A stretch of DNA of 64,000 bases from Ruminococcus sp. HUN007 (GTDB lineage: Bacteria > Bacillota > Clostridia > Oscillospirales > Ruminococcaceae). The notes under the pieces are model-generated. The model saw only the letters and a list, made by a program, of their open reading frames with translations, was not told where the DNA came from and searched no databases. Shown here in pieces: positions 8,577-16,314 of the stretch (position 1 is its first letter; every line of letters begins with the position of its first letter). A program made the position numbers and the translations under genes. The stretch is from contig NZ_JOOA01000001.1 of NCBI RefSeq assembly GCF_000712055.1, forward strand, positions 496,001 through 560,000. The letters run 5' to 3'.

Positions 8577-9437
8577 ATGAAAAAGTCTATTATAGCAGCT
8601 GCACTTGTTGCTTCGGTACTCAGTATCACAGCCTGCGGTCCTGCAGAAAATATTGAAGTTGCTGAAGAAAACTATGATGCAGCAGAAGAAACCACAGCTG
8701 CGGAAACTACTGAAGAAACTACTGAAGCTACTACTGAAGAAACAACAGCTGAAACTACAACGGAAGCTACTACAGTAGTAACAACAGAAGTTACAACAGC
8801 AGAAACAACTGAAGTATCAGCTGTAACAGAAGTTTCAGGCAATGCTGAAAAGAAGGATGAAAAAACTGAAGAATTCAAGGCAACAGAAGGTTTCAGCAGT
8901 ACTTATGCTGATCTTGACAACAGAGCATTCGGATATAACGGTAAAGTATTAAAGCTCGGCGAAAGCTCATTTCAGGATCTTGTTGATGCCGGTGTTCCAT
9001 TCAGCGAAGATGATCTTCTCGACGCTGACAACAACGTAAAATCGGGAAATACATCAGATTATTATACATTACATGTTGATGACTCAAAGTATTCCAACTT
9101 ACAGTTAGTGTTCGTCAACGATACAGACACAAATATCAAGCTGAAAGAATGCAAGCTTGAGATGGCAAGATGGTGGGCTATGATCCCAAGACCAACATAT
9201 GATGAAGAACGTAATGCGGAGCTTAAAGCTGACCTTGAAGCTGCAGCAAAACATGTTTCATTCGCATTCCCTCTTACACTTACGAAGAGCGAACTTATCG
9301 CCAACAGCGGTGATCCTACTGATGAAAAGCTGGGCACAGAATACAAAAACCCAGGCGAGGTCTACGGAGGATACAGATTCACTTTTGATCCTGACAGCGA
9401 AGTCCTTCAGGATGTTTCGATAGAATTGCTCTATTGA
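8577..9437 (+). CDS. Thr/Glu-rich lipoprotein, paralogue of the gene at 12548
   Basis: A 286-residue exported lipoprotein. The signal peptide ends in the lipobox SITAC (Cys at about residue 20). Residues 35-85 are a low-complexity spacer of ETT/EATT repeats, a likely extended, possibly glycosylated wall-spanning linker. A globular domain follows (about 100-286) beginning EGFSSTYADLDNR and containing FQDLVDAGVPFSEDD. The same architecture recurs at 12548-13438. GGAGG precedes the ATG. The spacer repeats are codon-level (GAAACTACT variants) and could expand or contract. No enzymatic motif was recognised. It is a single transcription unit with its own promoter and terminator, next to genes for sugar-nucleotide modification and glycosyl transfer. 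Function unknown; surface location well supported. Confidence 0.85.
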   Translation: MKKSIIAAALVASVLSITACGPAENIEVAEENYDAAEETTAAETTEETTEATTEETTAETTTEATTVVTTEVTTAETTEVSAVTEVSGNAEKKDEKTEEFKATEGFSSTYADLDNRAFGYNGKVLKLGESSFQDLVDAGVPFSEDDLLDADNNVKSGNTSDYYTLHVDDSKYSNLQLVFVNDTDTNIKLKECKLEMARWWAMIPRPTYDEERNAELKADLEAAAKHVSFAFPLTLTKSELIANSGDPTDEKLGTEYKNPGEVYGGYRFTFDPDSEVLQDVSIELLY

Positions 9438-9457
9438 TCAGCTTTTTACGATGACAC

Positions 9458-9507
9458 AAAAACAGGACACAGATACTCATGAGCTGAAATATCTGTGTCC
9501 TGTTTTT
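9458..9507 (+). terminator. Terminator of the first lipoprotein gene
   Basis: AAAAACAGGACACAGATA (9458-9475) pairs with TATCTGTGTCCTGTTTTT (9490-9507), followed by more T. Confidence 0.88.
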
Positions 9508-9552
9508 TTATATTCTAAAATGCCTGAAATATATCTATTATAAATACAAAAG

Positions 9553-9584
9553 ACGGACAGCTGTAATAGTAAACAACTGTCCGT
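9553..9584 (-). terminator. Terminator of the glycosyltransferase operon
   Basis: ACGGACAG (9553-9560) and CTGTCCGT (9577-9584) form an 8-bp stem with a 16-base loop; on the minus strand CTTTTG follows. Confidence 0.65.
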
Positions 9585-9606
9585 TAAATAATCAGCTTAT
9601 CTTTGA

Positions 9607-10776
9607 TCAGGCAAAAATCTCAGCAAAGATCTTTTCTCTGTTGCTTCTTGCTTCTTCAAATGAATCAGAGATAGTTTTCATATTCTTTTTAAATGTTTCT
9701 CTGTTGTTATAAGCGTCATCAACAGCTTTCCTGATAACATCAGATGTAATATCAATTTCATTCTTGTTTAACTCAATACCGGCATTGAGGTTCTGAGTTA
9801 CCTTTGCCACGTCAAACTGATCGACAGACTGCGGAACCATTACGAGCGGAACACCTGCAGTAATGCCCTCTGTTGTTGAGTTATATCCTGCATGAGTTAC
9901 GAATACATCAACTTCAGGAAGAAGCTGTGTCTGAGGTACGTAATTAAGAATAGTAAAGTTTGCAGGGATCTCCTTAAAGCTTTCTTCAATATTAACAAAT
10001 CTTCCGACAGACATAATAACCTGATAATCTTCTGAATCACGGAAAGCCTCAATGCAGCGGTGATAGAAACTGAGATCATTGCCGAAAATCGTTCCAAGTG
10101 AAACATAAACAAGTTTCCTGCCGGCATCCTTTTTGAATGTAAAGCTTGTGTCAGGGTTTCTCTTTTCAATGTTAGGTCCGATAAAATAACATGTGTTATC
10201 TGTATCTTCAGCTCTCAGGTGGAAATACTTCGAAACCGGTATAAGCTTTTTGTATATACTCGGACTGAATATGTTGGATACAAAATCGTGAAGATTGATG
10301 TTATATTTTCTGCTTGTCATCTGAAGGCCCTGAATTCTTCTCGGGTCGTACTGATCAACATCAGTGAGAGCATATGAAACATAAAGTACAGCTATCTTAG
10401 CCGGGTCAATATTGAGTACCTTGTTCATTTCAGCTACATCAAAGAAGAGATCGAAAATGAAGTAATCAAACTCGTCCTTCTTTTCAAGCAGTGTTGAAAT
10501 AACGATATCAGTAGAAATACCTACACGGAAAGAATTGATAGCAAAAGGAGGTACATTTGGAGGAAGCATCTTTTCAGCTTCAGTTGTATCGATTTTGTAA
10601 ACGATCTTTTTTACATTTTCGACATTCATTCTGGCTTCAAATTCATCTGTCAGGCAGCATGTAACGTCATAGCCTAAAGATACAAGTTCTCTGACCAGTT
10701 CAACACTGGTAGTGAAATGACCGTGAAGAATACCGTTTGCTACAAAAATCTTTTTTCCTTTTCCGATGTTATTCAT
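9607..10776 (-). CDS. GT1-type (MGT-like) glycosyltransferase
   Basis: The ATG at 10776 follows GGAGG 7 bases upstream and gives 389 residues starting MNNIGKGKKIFVANGILHGH. The C-terminal domain has the GT1 donor-binding signature: FVTHAGYNSTTEG with GVPLVMVPQSVDQFDVA, resembling macrolide/UDP-sugar glycosyltransferases (GT-B fold, cytosolic). The acceptor-binding N-terminal half is more divergent, as usual. It lies 21 bases downstream of an NDP-sugar dehydratase-like gene and shares its promoter, so the pair probably makes and transfers a deoxysugar. The acceptor is unknown. Because two Thr-rich lipoproteins flank the pair, protein or surface-polymer glycosylation can be imagined, but that is inference. 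Confidence 0.85.
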   Translation of the reverse strand: MNNIGKGKKIFVANGILHGHFTTSVELVRELVSLGYDVTCCLTDEFEARMNVENVKKIVYKIDTTEAEKMLPPNVPPFAINSFRVGISTDIVISTLLEKKDEFDYFIFDLFFDVAEMNKVLNIDPAKIAVLYVSYALTDVDQYDPRRIQGLQMTSRKYNINLHDFVSNIFSPSIYKKLIPVSKYFHLRAEDTDNTCYFIGPNIEKRNPDTSFTFKKDAGRKLVYVSLGTIFGNDLSFYHRCIEAFRDSEDYQVIMSVGRFVNIEESFKEIPANFTILNYVPQTQLLPEVDVFVTHAGYNSTTEGITAGVPLVMVPQSVDQFDVAKVTQNLNAGIELNKNEIDITSDVIRKAVDDAYNNRETFKKNMKTISDSFEEARSNREKIFAEIFA

Positions 10777-10797
10777 TCTGTTGCCTCCATATGTCAA

Positions 10798-11781
10798 TTA
10801 CTTATTTAATGCTTCTCTGTACCACTTAACTGTTTCTGCAAGACCGGCATCAAGTGAATATTCAGCCTTCCAGCCGAGTAATTCGAATGCCTTGGTCGGG
10901 TCAAGCTGCTGTGCAAGAATTTCAGAAACTTCGCTTTCCTGAACGTTTGAAGGAATATTTTCGAGGTTCATAACAGTCTTGATCTTGTTTACGACTGTTT
11001 CAACGTCAGTTGCTATACCTGTACCGAAGTTGAAAGCATTACCTACTACATCTTTCTTTTCAATGTTATATAACATGTACATGTAAGCATTTACGATATC
11101 CTTGATGTAGAGAAAATCTCTTCTGAACACACCGTTCTTAGGACGTCTGATAAGAGGAGACTCACCAAGTTCAAGTCTCTGGATAGTTCCCGGAATAAGT
11201 CGGTTGAAGTTATTGTCACCAGGTCCGTAAATATTGCCGAATCTGCCAACAACTACCGGAAGGCCATAGCTGTGGTAGAAGCTTCTTGCGAGCATATCCT
11301 GACAGACCTTTGAAACATCGTAAGGATTGCTTCCCTGAAGCGGAAGTGTTTCCTTGTAAGGAAGTATGTCACTGTCACCGTATACCTTGTCGCTTGAAGC
11401 AACAAGAACGCTCTTTACTGTATCCATGTGAAGTCTTGCTGCATCGAGAATATTATATGTGCCGACAATATTAACTTCAAATGTAACCTTCGGCATTTTA
11501 TATGCAAGATCCTGAAGAGCAACGGCAGCAAGATGGAATATTGTTTCGATCTTCTGTTCAACAATGATCTGCTCAATAAGATGACCGTTGCTGATATCAC
11601 CGTAGTAAATGTTTACCTTTTTATCGAGTCCGCATGTGCTGAAATAACTGCTGCTGTCACATCTTTCGATCAGTACTGTAACAACGGCTCCCTGTTCAAT
11701 AAGATGCTTTGTAATGTGGGCTCCGACAAATCCTGTGGCACCTGTAACAAATACACGCTTATTCTTCATATCTTTTTTCAT
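10798..11781 (-). CDS. Extended SDR NDP-sugar dehydratase/epimerase (CDP-glucose 4,6-dehydratase-like)
   Basis: A 327-residue extended short-chain dehydrogenase. The NAD-binding motif is TGATGFVGAHI (residues about 12-22); the DxG region is YGDIS; the catalytic Tyr and Lys are in NPYDVSK (about 160), with SSDKVYGD upstream as the Ser/Thr segment. RFGNIYGPGDNNFNRLIPG is typical of nucleotide-sugar dehydratases, and the overall look is close to RfbG-type CDP-glucose 4,6-dehydratases. Start ATG 11781 follows AGAGGAG. It is the first gene of an operon with the glycosyltransferase, behind a perfect promoter and a leader of about 200 nt that carries a 10-bp hairpin. Exact nucleotide and sugar are not proven. 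Confidence 0.85.
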   Translation of the reverse strand: MKKDMKNKRVFVTGATGFVGAHITKHLIEQGAVVTVLIERCDSSSYFSTCGLDKKVNIYYGDISNGHLIEQIIVEQKIETIFHLAAVALQDLAYKMPKVTFEVNIVGTYNILDAARLHMDTVKSVLVASSDKVYGDSDILPYKETLPLQGSNPYDVSKVCQDMLARSFYHSYGLPVVVGRFGNIYGPGDNNFNRLIPGTIQRLELGESPLIRRPKNGVFRRDFLYIKDIVNAYMYMLYNIEKKDVVGNAFNFGTGIATDVETVVNKIKTVMNLENIPSNVQESEVSEILAQQLDPTKAFELLGWKAEYSLDAGLAETVKWYREALNK

Positions 11782-11827
11782 TGTTAATTCTCCTCTTCAA
11801 TCGTTATATATATTCATTCATGAAAAT

Positions 11828-11855
11828 GGTGTATTTCATTTAACGGAAATACACC
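11828..11855 (-). other. Hairpin in the leader of the dehydratase/glycosyltransferase mRNA
   Basis: GGTGTATTTC (11828-11837) and GAAATACACC (11846-11855) form a perfect 10-bp stem with an 8-base loop between promoter and start. No U run follows, so it is more likely an mRNA-stability or regulatory hairpin than a terminator. Confidence 0.5.
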
Positions 11856-11997
11856 TTCATAAAAACAAATCTTAAATAATCAATCCCCTCAAAGAATCAA
11901 ACAAATATCATTTATCAAACATTTTGTTCTATGCACATTTACTTTTCGGAAAAACACCGATTTTCTGTGTAGCAGAAACATTTTTATATCAAAAAGG

Positions 11998-12026
11998 ATT
12001 ATAACACAATTTACAGACTTTGTCAA
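11998..12026 (-). promoter_or_regulatory. Consensus promoter of the dehydratase/glycosyltransferase operon
   Basis: On the minus strand TTGACA (12026-12021), exactly 17 bases, TATAAT (12003-11998) with an extended TGTG before the -10. Confidence 0.9.
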
Positions 12027-12343
12027 GCAAGTCCAAATAGTAAAATGTCATAATAATTTCTCGCAAAGCACGCATTTACGCTGCTTACGCATAATAGCCT
12101 TCCGATATCCATTGGAATTTTTGTCGTTTGATATAATTTTTTCTGATCTGTCATCCAATAATATATTGCTTTTTTCAATTATTGAATTTTATCTACGCAT
12201 TCTCTCTTTATTCTGATAAATTCAGTCAGCGGTCAGAAGAAGTGAGGAGAAACCAGTGCTTGTACTATTAAACAATTTTGTTTTTTAAATGGTGAAATCA
12301 CTGGGAATGATGTATAAAGTTTTGCAATGACATTATTATTGCC
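12027..12343. other. Intergenic stretch without a recognisable gene
   Basis: AT-rich sequence between two divergent promoters. No open frame with a ribosome binding site, no RNA family and no repeat was seen. Confidence 0.5.
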
Positions 12344-12372
12344 TTGACACTAACAGTATATTCGTATATAAT
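12344..12372 (+). promoter_or_regulatory. Consensus promoter of the second T/E-rich lipoprotein
   Basis: TTGACA (12344-12349), 17 bases, TATAAT (12367-12372). The leader is about 170 nt, longer than that of the paralogue. Confidence 0.88.
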
Positions 12373-12547
12373 TTAAAACGTTAGTATCTTAAGGAAACTC
12401 TTTACAGAATGGAAATGATAAAGCATCGGAATAAAAAAATTCACGTTATTTATTATTTTCCTTCTATATAAACTATATAAACCAGAGTTTCCGTACAGTG
12501 TTGGTTTTCAATGAAAACGCACTTAATTTATAGGGGGTAAATACAAA

Positions 12548-13438
12548 ATGAAAAAGTCCATTATTTGTGCAGCACTTATTTCATCAATGCTCACTGTTAC
12601 TGCATGCGGTCCGGCACAGAACATTGATGTTACAGATGAAAAATACGATGCTGCGGAAGAAACCACAGCAGCAGAAACAACTGAAGAAACTACTGAAGCT
12701 ACAACAGAGGAAACTACAGCTGAAACTACTGCAGAAACCACTGAAGCTACAACTGAAGCAACTACAGAAGTTTCAGCAGTAACAGAAACTTCAGAAACTT
12801 CAGTATCAGGTGTTACAGAAGTATCAGGCGATGAACAGAAGGCTGAAGAAGCTGCAGCTGACATCAGCCCTGTGGAAGGATTCAGCAGCACATACGCAGA
12901 TCTTGACAACAGATGCTTTGCTTACAAGGGAAAACTCTTCAAATTAGGAGAAGCAACATTCCAGGATCTTATCGATGCAGGCGTTCCGTTCAAGAAGGAT
13001 GATGTCGCAAACGCTGATAATAACCTCAGCAAAAACCGTGAAACAAGCTGGTACACAGCAGACATTACACAGTATACACACTTACAGTTCACTTTCGGTA
13101 ACTTTACTGATGATAACATAAAGGAAAAGGACGCAGTTCTTGACTATGTAAGATGGTACAGCATATACACTCCAAGAGCAAGTTTTGATGCAGAACGTAA
13201 CGCTGATATTGAAGCTGACATTGCTGAATCTGCAAAGTCTGTAAGTTTCGCATTCCCGCTTACTCTTAAAAAGGCTGATCTTTTTGCCAACAGCGGTACT
13301 CCGACAAAGGACGGCGGCAACTTCAGTATAGAATACAAGAAAGAAAGCGAAAAGTATATCGGCAACAAGGGATATACATTCCAGTTTGACAATGAATCAG
13401 AACAGATGTCAGAAGTAAGCATCAGCTGGCTTCCATGA
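12548..13438 (+). CDS. Thr/Glu-rich lipoprotein, paralogue of the gene at 8577
   Basis: A 296-residue lipoprotein with lipobox TVTAC, then DEKYDAAEETTAAE and a Thr/Glu repeat spacer (about 38-95). The C-terminal domain shares EGFSSTYADLDNR, KLGEATFQDLIDAGVPF and an AFPLTLKKADLFANSG segment with the protein at 8577 (there AFPLTLTKSELIANSG). The pair is clearly a duplication whose spacers differ in length. Preceded by GGGGG about 10 bases before the ATG. The domain is unknown to me; no catalytic residues are evident. Monocistronic, with its own promoter and a shared bidirectional terminator. Extracellular, membrane-anchored. Confidence 0.85.
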   Translation: MKKSIICAALISSMLTVTACGPAQNIDVTDEKYDAAEETTAAETTEETTEATTEETTAETTAETTEATTEATTEVSAVTETSETSVSGVTEVSGDEQKAEEAAADISPVEGFSSTYADLDNRCFAYKGKLFKLGEATFQDLIDAGVPFKKDDVANADNNLSKNRETSWYTADITQYTHLQFTFGNFTDDNIKEKDAVLDYVRWYSIYTPRASFDAERNADIEADIAESAKSVSFAFPLTLKKADLFANSGTPTKDGGNFSIEYKKESEKYIGNKGYTFQFDNESEQMSEVSISWLP

Positions 13439-13464
13439 TCATAGCACAGTTTACTTAAAAAAAT

Positions 13465-13505
13465 AAAAAAGACACAGGTCATCTGATCTGTGTCTTTTCT
13501 TTTTA
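13465..13505. terminator. Bidirectional terminator
   Basis: AAAAAAGACACAG (to 13477) pairs with CTGTGTC (13488-13494) followed by TTTTCTTTTT. It lies between convergent genes. Confidence 0.85.
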
Positions 13506-13527
13506 TGCTCTGCATAAGCAGATCTAT

Positions 13528-14493
13528 TTAGCCGTTGATCTCTTTATAGAATTCCGCATAGTCTTTTCTGTTATCCTTTGTAAACTGGATAGCAGTTCTC
13601 GGATGCTGATTGAGCTGACCTGTCATGAGGTACTGAATATCGTAGCCCCACTTAACACCGTTTTCCTTAAGCTTCATCATCTCTTCTTCAATAAACTTGT
13701 ATACAGGATATACGTTGTACTTAGGGTTCTTGAGAAAACCGAGAAGAAGTTCCATAGCACAGTTGCCGGCACCGCGTCCCATTGAAAGATATGTAGCGTC
13801 AAGCCAGTCAACGCCGTCTCCGCAGCCTTCAATAGTATTGGCAAAAGCAAGCTGCTGATTGTTATGAGCATGAATGCCGACCTTCTTGCCCCTCTTTTCT
13901 GCAGCATTTACGTAAAGATCTGCTATTCTTGCCATCTGCTCCGGATAGATGGAACCGAAACTGTCAACAATGTAGATGCAGTTTACCGGAGTGTCAGCGA
14001 GCATGTTGAGTGCAACTTCAATATCTTCCTTCTGAGCTGTTGAAATAGCCATTATGTTGCAGCTTGTTTCGTAGCCTTTCTTTGCAGCGTCTTCGATCAT
14101 GTCGATAGCTTCAGGCATCTGATGGATATATGCTGCTACTCTTACAAGGTCTACCGGAGAGTTAGCCTTCTGGTCAAAGTCATCCTTGTCATGTCTTCCG
14201 ATGTCGGCCATAATTGCGAGCTTGAGATCTGTGTTGTTCTCGCCTACGATTTCTCTGATATGTTCATCGGAGCAGAACTTCCACTTGCCGAACTTGCTCT
14301 CGTCGAATACTTTCTTTGAGGCTCTGTAGCCCATTTCCATGTAGTCAACGCCGGCTTCGATATTTGTTTTATATAATTTCTTTACAAAGTCATCAGTAAA
14401 ATAGAAATCGTTGCAGAGACCTCCGTCACGAAGTGTTGCATCAACTACCTTGATGCTTTCTCTGAAATTAAGTAAGTTAGATAATTCCTTCAT
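13528..14493 (-). CDS. DRE-TIM metallolyase family aldolase-like protein (HMGL-like domain)
   Basis: A 321-residue TIM-barrel protein. DATLRDGG near residue 20 carries the Asp-Arg pair of HMG-CoA lyase/4-hydroxy-2-oxovalerate aldolase-type enzymes, and KVGIHAHNNQQLAFANT (about 205-220) supplies the metal-binding His-x-His. CIYIVDSFGSIYPEQMARI gives another barrel strand of the family. These enzymes make or break C-C bonds next to a carboxyl or acyl group using a divalent metal. It lacks the DmpG communication domain and the LeuA regulatory domain, so it is a bare catalytic unit. No partner dehydrogenase is nearby. The substrate is unknown; a link with the upstream deoxysugar genes is only positional. 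Confidence 0.8.
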   Translation of the reverse strand: MKELSNLLNFRESIKVVDATLRDGGLCNDFYFTDDFVKKLYKTNIEAGVDYMEMGYRASKKVFDESKFGKWKFCSDEHIREIVGENNTDLKLAIMADIGRHDKDDFDQKANSPVDLVRVAAYIHQMPEAIDMIEDAAKKGYETSCNIMAISTAQKEDIEVALNMLADTPVNCIYIVDSFGSIYPEQMARIADLYVNAAEKRGKKVGIHAHNNQQLAFANTIEGCGDGVDWLDATYLSMGRGAGNCAMELLLGFLKNPKYNVYPVYKFIEEEMMKLKENGVKWGYDIQYLMTGQLNQHPRTAIQFTKDNRKDYAEFYKEING

Positions 14494-14632
14494 TGTAAAT
14501 ACTCCATTCTGAAATTTAAAAGAATAATGACCGGTCCGTGATACAGCCGGGTATTTTTATCTGTTCCCGTATATGACTGACCGTTAATTTTACTTTATCG
14601 GTTTAAAGTGTTACGCTTTTAACTCCTAAAGT

Positions 14633-14661
14633 ATTATAACACAGTACGTTTTCAAAATCAA
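14633..14661 (-). promoter_or_regulatory. Promoter of the aldolase-like gene
   Basis: On the minus strand TTGATT (14661-14656), 17 bases, TATAAT (14638-14633), with TGTG before the -10. Confidence 0.8.
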
Positions 14662-14751
14662 GTATTTTTTCAATAAAATTTTGAAAAACCTCATAAGACA
14701 GTGACAGCCCCGGATATTTCGCTGCAGGAATGAAAAAATCCGCCTCATAGC

Positions 14752-14865
14752 TAAGGAATCACTGATTAAACAGTAAATCCGGCTTCGCCGGATTTACGGG
14801 GGTGGAATTTGCGGGGCTCGCCCCGGAGCCCCATGCTGATTTATGAAAAAATCAGCGTTTTCCTA
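14752..14865. repeat. Intergenic palindromic element, copy A
   Basis: About 114 bp bounded by AAGGAATCACTGATT and AATCAGCGTTTTCCT (imperfect inverted ends). Two internal hairpins: GTAAATCCGG-CTTCG-CCGGATTTAC and a CGGGGCTCGCCCCGG block. Same family as 15845-15956, 35801-35914 and 38857-38975. Confidence 0.85.
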
Positions 14866-14896
14866 AAAAAAACCGAAGAGCAGTAACAATGCCCTC
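14864..14896 (-). terminator. Terminator of the frameshifted lipoprotein gene
   Basis: On the minus strand ACCGGAG, a GC-rich loop, CTCTTCGGT, then eight T. The stem has one small bulge. It abuts the end of repeat copy A. Confidence 0.75.
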
Positions 14897-14918
14897 CGGT
14901 CTTTTTATACTATGAAAA

Positions 14919-15825
14919 TCATTTATGACATTTTATCATTAATTCTTCGGTTTCACCTTCATCATTCTGTACGATGCCGGTTATGTAGGAAAGAGTACTT
15001 CCGTCTGAAGAGAGAATGATCTCACGGCAGTTGCCGCCGTATTCACCGGTACTTGTTACAAAGCGGATCTTGTGGTCTCCTTCTTCTGTCTTTGCTTCAT
15101 CGAAATACGAAACCCCGCTTTCGAATCCGTTATCGCCTGTCGCTGTAACCTTATAAGGCTTTTCTCCGCTGTTTTCTTCAAAGCTGACAGTAAAACTGCC
15201 GTCATCTGACTTCCAGGTTCCTTTCAGAAGATCGAATATTTCAGGCTTCGTCATTCTGACTTTTCCGCCAGAGTTACCGCTTCCGGCATTTTCGCCTGAT
15301 TCTTCATCTGAATCCCCGGAACCCTCAGCATCTTCGCCTTCTTCTGAAGCTGCGTCCTCTTTCACCTCAAAGTCATCAAGGTCGCCAAGATAGGTACATC
15401 CGTTCTTTTCGGCCTTATTTGTAAGAAGATATTTGAATTCTTCATTTTTCAGATCCTTGACCTTAAGGTTCGTGTTTTCATTGAGTTCGACTTCAGCCAT
15501 TGTAACAGCACTGACATCCCCCTTAATAGAAACACTGTTTTTTTTCAGTATCAAAACTGCATTCGATGTTTTCAGTTATCTCGTTTTCTTCAGCATCATA
15601 AACCTTTACTGTAACATCGCCGGCCTCAAAGTTTTCGATGGCGAAATTGAGTTTCAGCTCCTCTTCAGTTTCGGTCGAATTCAGCAGCTTGATCGATGTT
15701 TCGTCTTCTTCGAAGATCAGGCTGTCAGCATATTCATACTTTGTACCGTCTTCCTTGCCGCAGCCGGTAAGAAATGCAAGAGCAAAAACAGATGATATCA
15801 TTATAATTAACAGTTTACGTTCCAT
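14919..15825 (-). CDS. Lipoprotein with acidic linker, frameshifted in an A8 run
   Basis: The start MERKLLIIMISSVFALAFLT with lipobox FLTGC marks a lipoprotein. Reading stops after about 100 residues because of the eight-A run (plus-strand T8 at 15538-15545). Dropping one A joins ...SFDTEKK to NSVSIKGDVSAVTMAEVEL and on to a stop at 14919, giving about 301 residues. The rest has a Glu/Ser/Gly-rich acidic linker (about 165-195) and a C-terminal beta-rich domain starting LLKGTWKSDDGSFTVSF, reminiscent of lipocalin-like stress or ligand proteins but not identified. It may be a real phase-variable or broken gene, but the same +1 A pattern in five other genes makes a sequence error likely. A repeat element lies in its leader. 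Confidence 0.7.
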
Positions 15826-15844
15826 ATCATAACTCCCCTTATCC

Positions 15845-15956
15845 AGGGAAACACTGATTTAATCGGAAATACATCTTCGCTGTATTTCCGGGTGTGGAAA
15901 TTGCGGGGCTTCGCCCCGTGCCCCACGCTGATTTTTGAACAGATCAGCGTTTCCCT
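15845..15956. repeat. Intergenic palindromic element, copy B
   Basis: AGGGAAACACTGATTT ... GATCAGCGTTTCCCT at the ends. Internal hairpins GGAAATACA-TCTTCGC-TGTATTTCC and CGGGGC-TTCG-CCCCG. The first hairpin differs from copies A and C on both arms, that is, with compensatory changes. It sits between the promoter and start of the lipoprotein gene, so it would be transcribed in the leader. Confidence 0.88.
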
Positions 15957-16069
15957 AAAACCGATCCGGAACAACAGCATTTACCGTTTACAGCTGTTAC
16001 AACCAGATGATTTAAGAAAAGCACAGATAAATACAGATCCGTGCTGTACCCGTACTTGATTATGTATAG

Positions 16070-16098
16070 ATTATAACACATTTTTAATTATAAAACAA
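16070..16098 (-). promoter_or_regulatory. Promoter of the frameshifted lipoprotein gene
   Basis: On the minus strand TTGTTT (16098-16093), 17 bases, TATAAT (16075-16070), with TGTG before the -10. It lies just beyond the stop of the copper ATPase gene. Confidence 0.7.
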
Positions 16099-16104
16099 GC
16101 GTTT

Positions 16105-16314
16105 TCACCAAATTTTCATTACTTTATATTCTTCTGCTTCAACTGCACTCTTCAGCACTTCATCAGCAACATCAGAAGAAAGCGTAACAACTGCTTTGTT
16201 CTCCTCATGGCTTGCGCTGGCACTTTCCACTCCGTCTATCGCTTCAAGAGCCTTCTTTACATGTGCCTCGCAGCGAGTACACATCATTCCTTCGATCTCA
16301 ATAGTTTTTGTCAT
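16105..16314 (-). CDS. copZ: Putative stand-alone CopZ-like copper chaperone from an internal start in copA
   Basis: Inside copA, in the same frame, GGAGG (complement of 16323-16327) lies 8 bases upstream of ATG 16314. Translation from there gives 69 residues, [20 protein letters not shown] onward: exactly one HMA chaperone domain of the CopZ size with the metal-binding MxCxxC-type loop. The site falls in the hydrophilic linker after the last ATPase helix, just where a CopZ gene would begin if it were separate. Either one read-through fusion plus one short product are made, or a stop between two genes was lost. Known parallel: E. coli copA yields a separate copper-chaperone-like fragment by frameshifting. 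Production of the short form is inferred from the start signal only. Confidence 0.6.
   Translation of the reverse strand: MTKTIEIEGMMCTRCEAHVKKALEAIDGVESASASHEENKAVVTLSSDVADEVLKSAVEAEEYKVMKIW

Noticed and set aside
8690..8830. Short tandem repeats considered as CRISPR or satellite DNA
   Set aside because: They are in-frame codon repeats of variable 9-15 base units inside a lipoprotein spacer; there are no regular spacers.
8672..8878. Antisense open frame with Val/Ser repeats opposite the T/E lipoprotein
   Set aside because: It is the complement of the Thr/Glu codon repeats; no ribosome binding site or promoter. The same artefact occurs at 12523-12909.
15538..15545. Programmed -1 frameshifting on the A8 run
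   Set aside because: The downstream frame needs a net +1 shift (loss of one A), not -1, and no stimulatory structure follows. The same holds for the other five sites.
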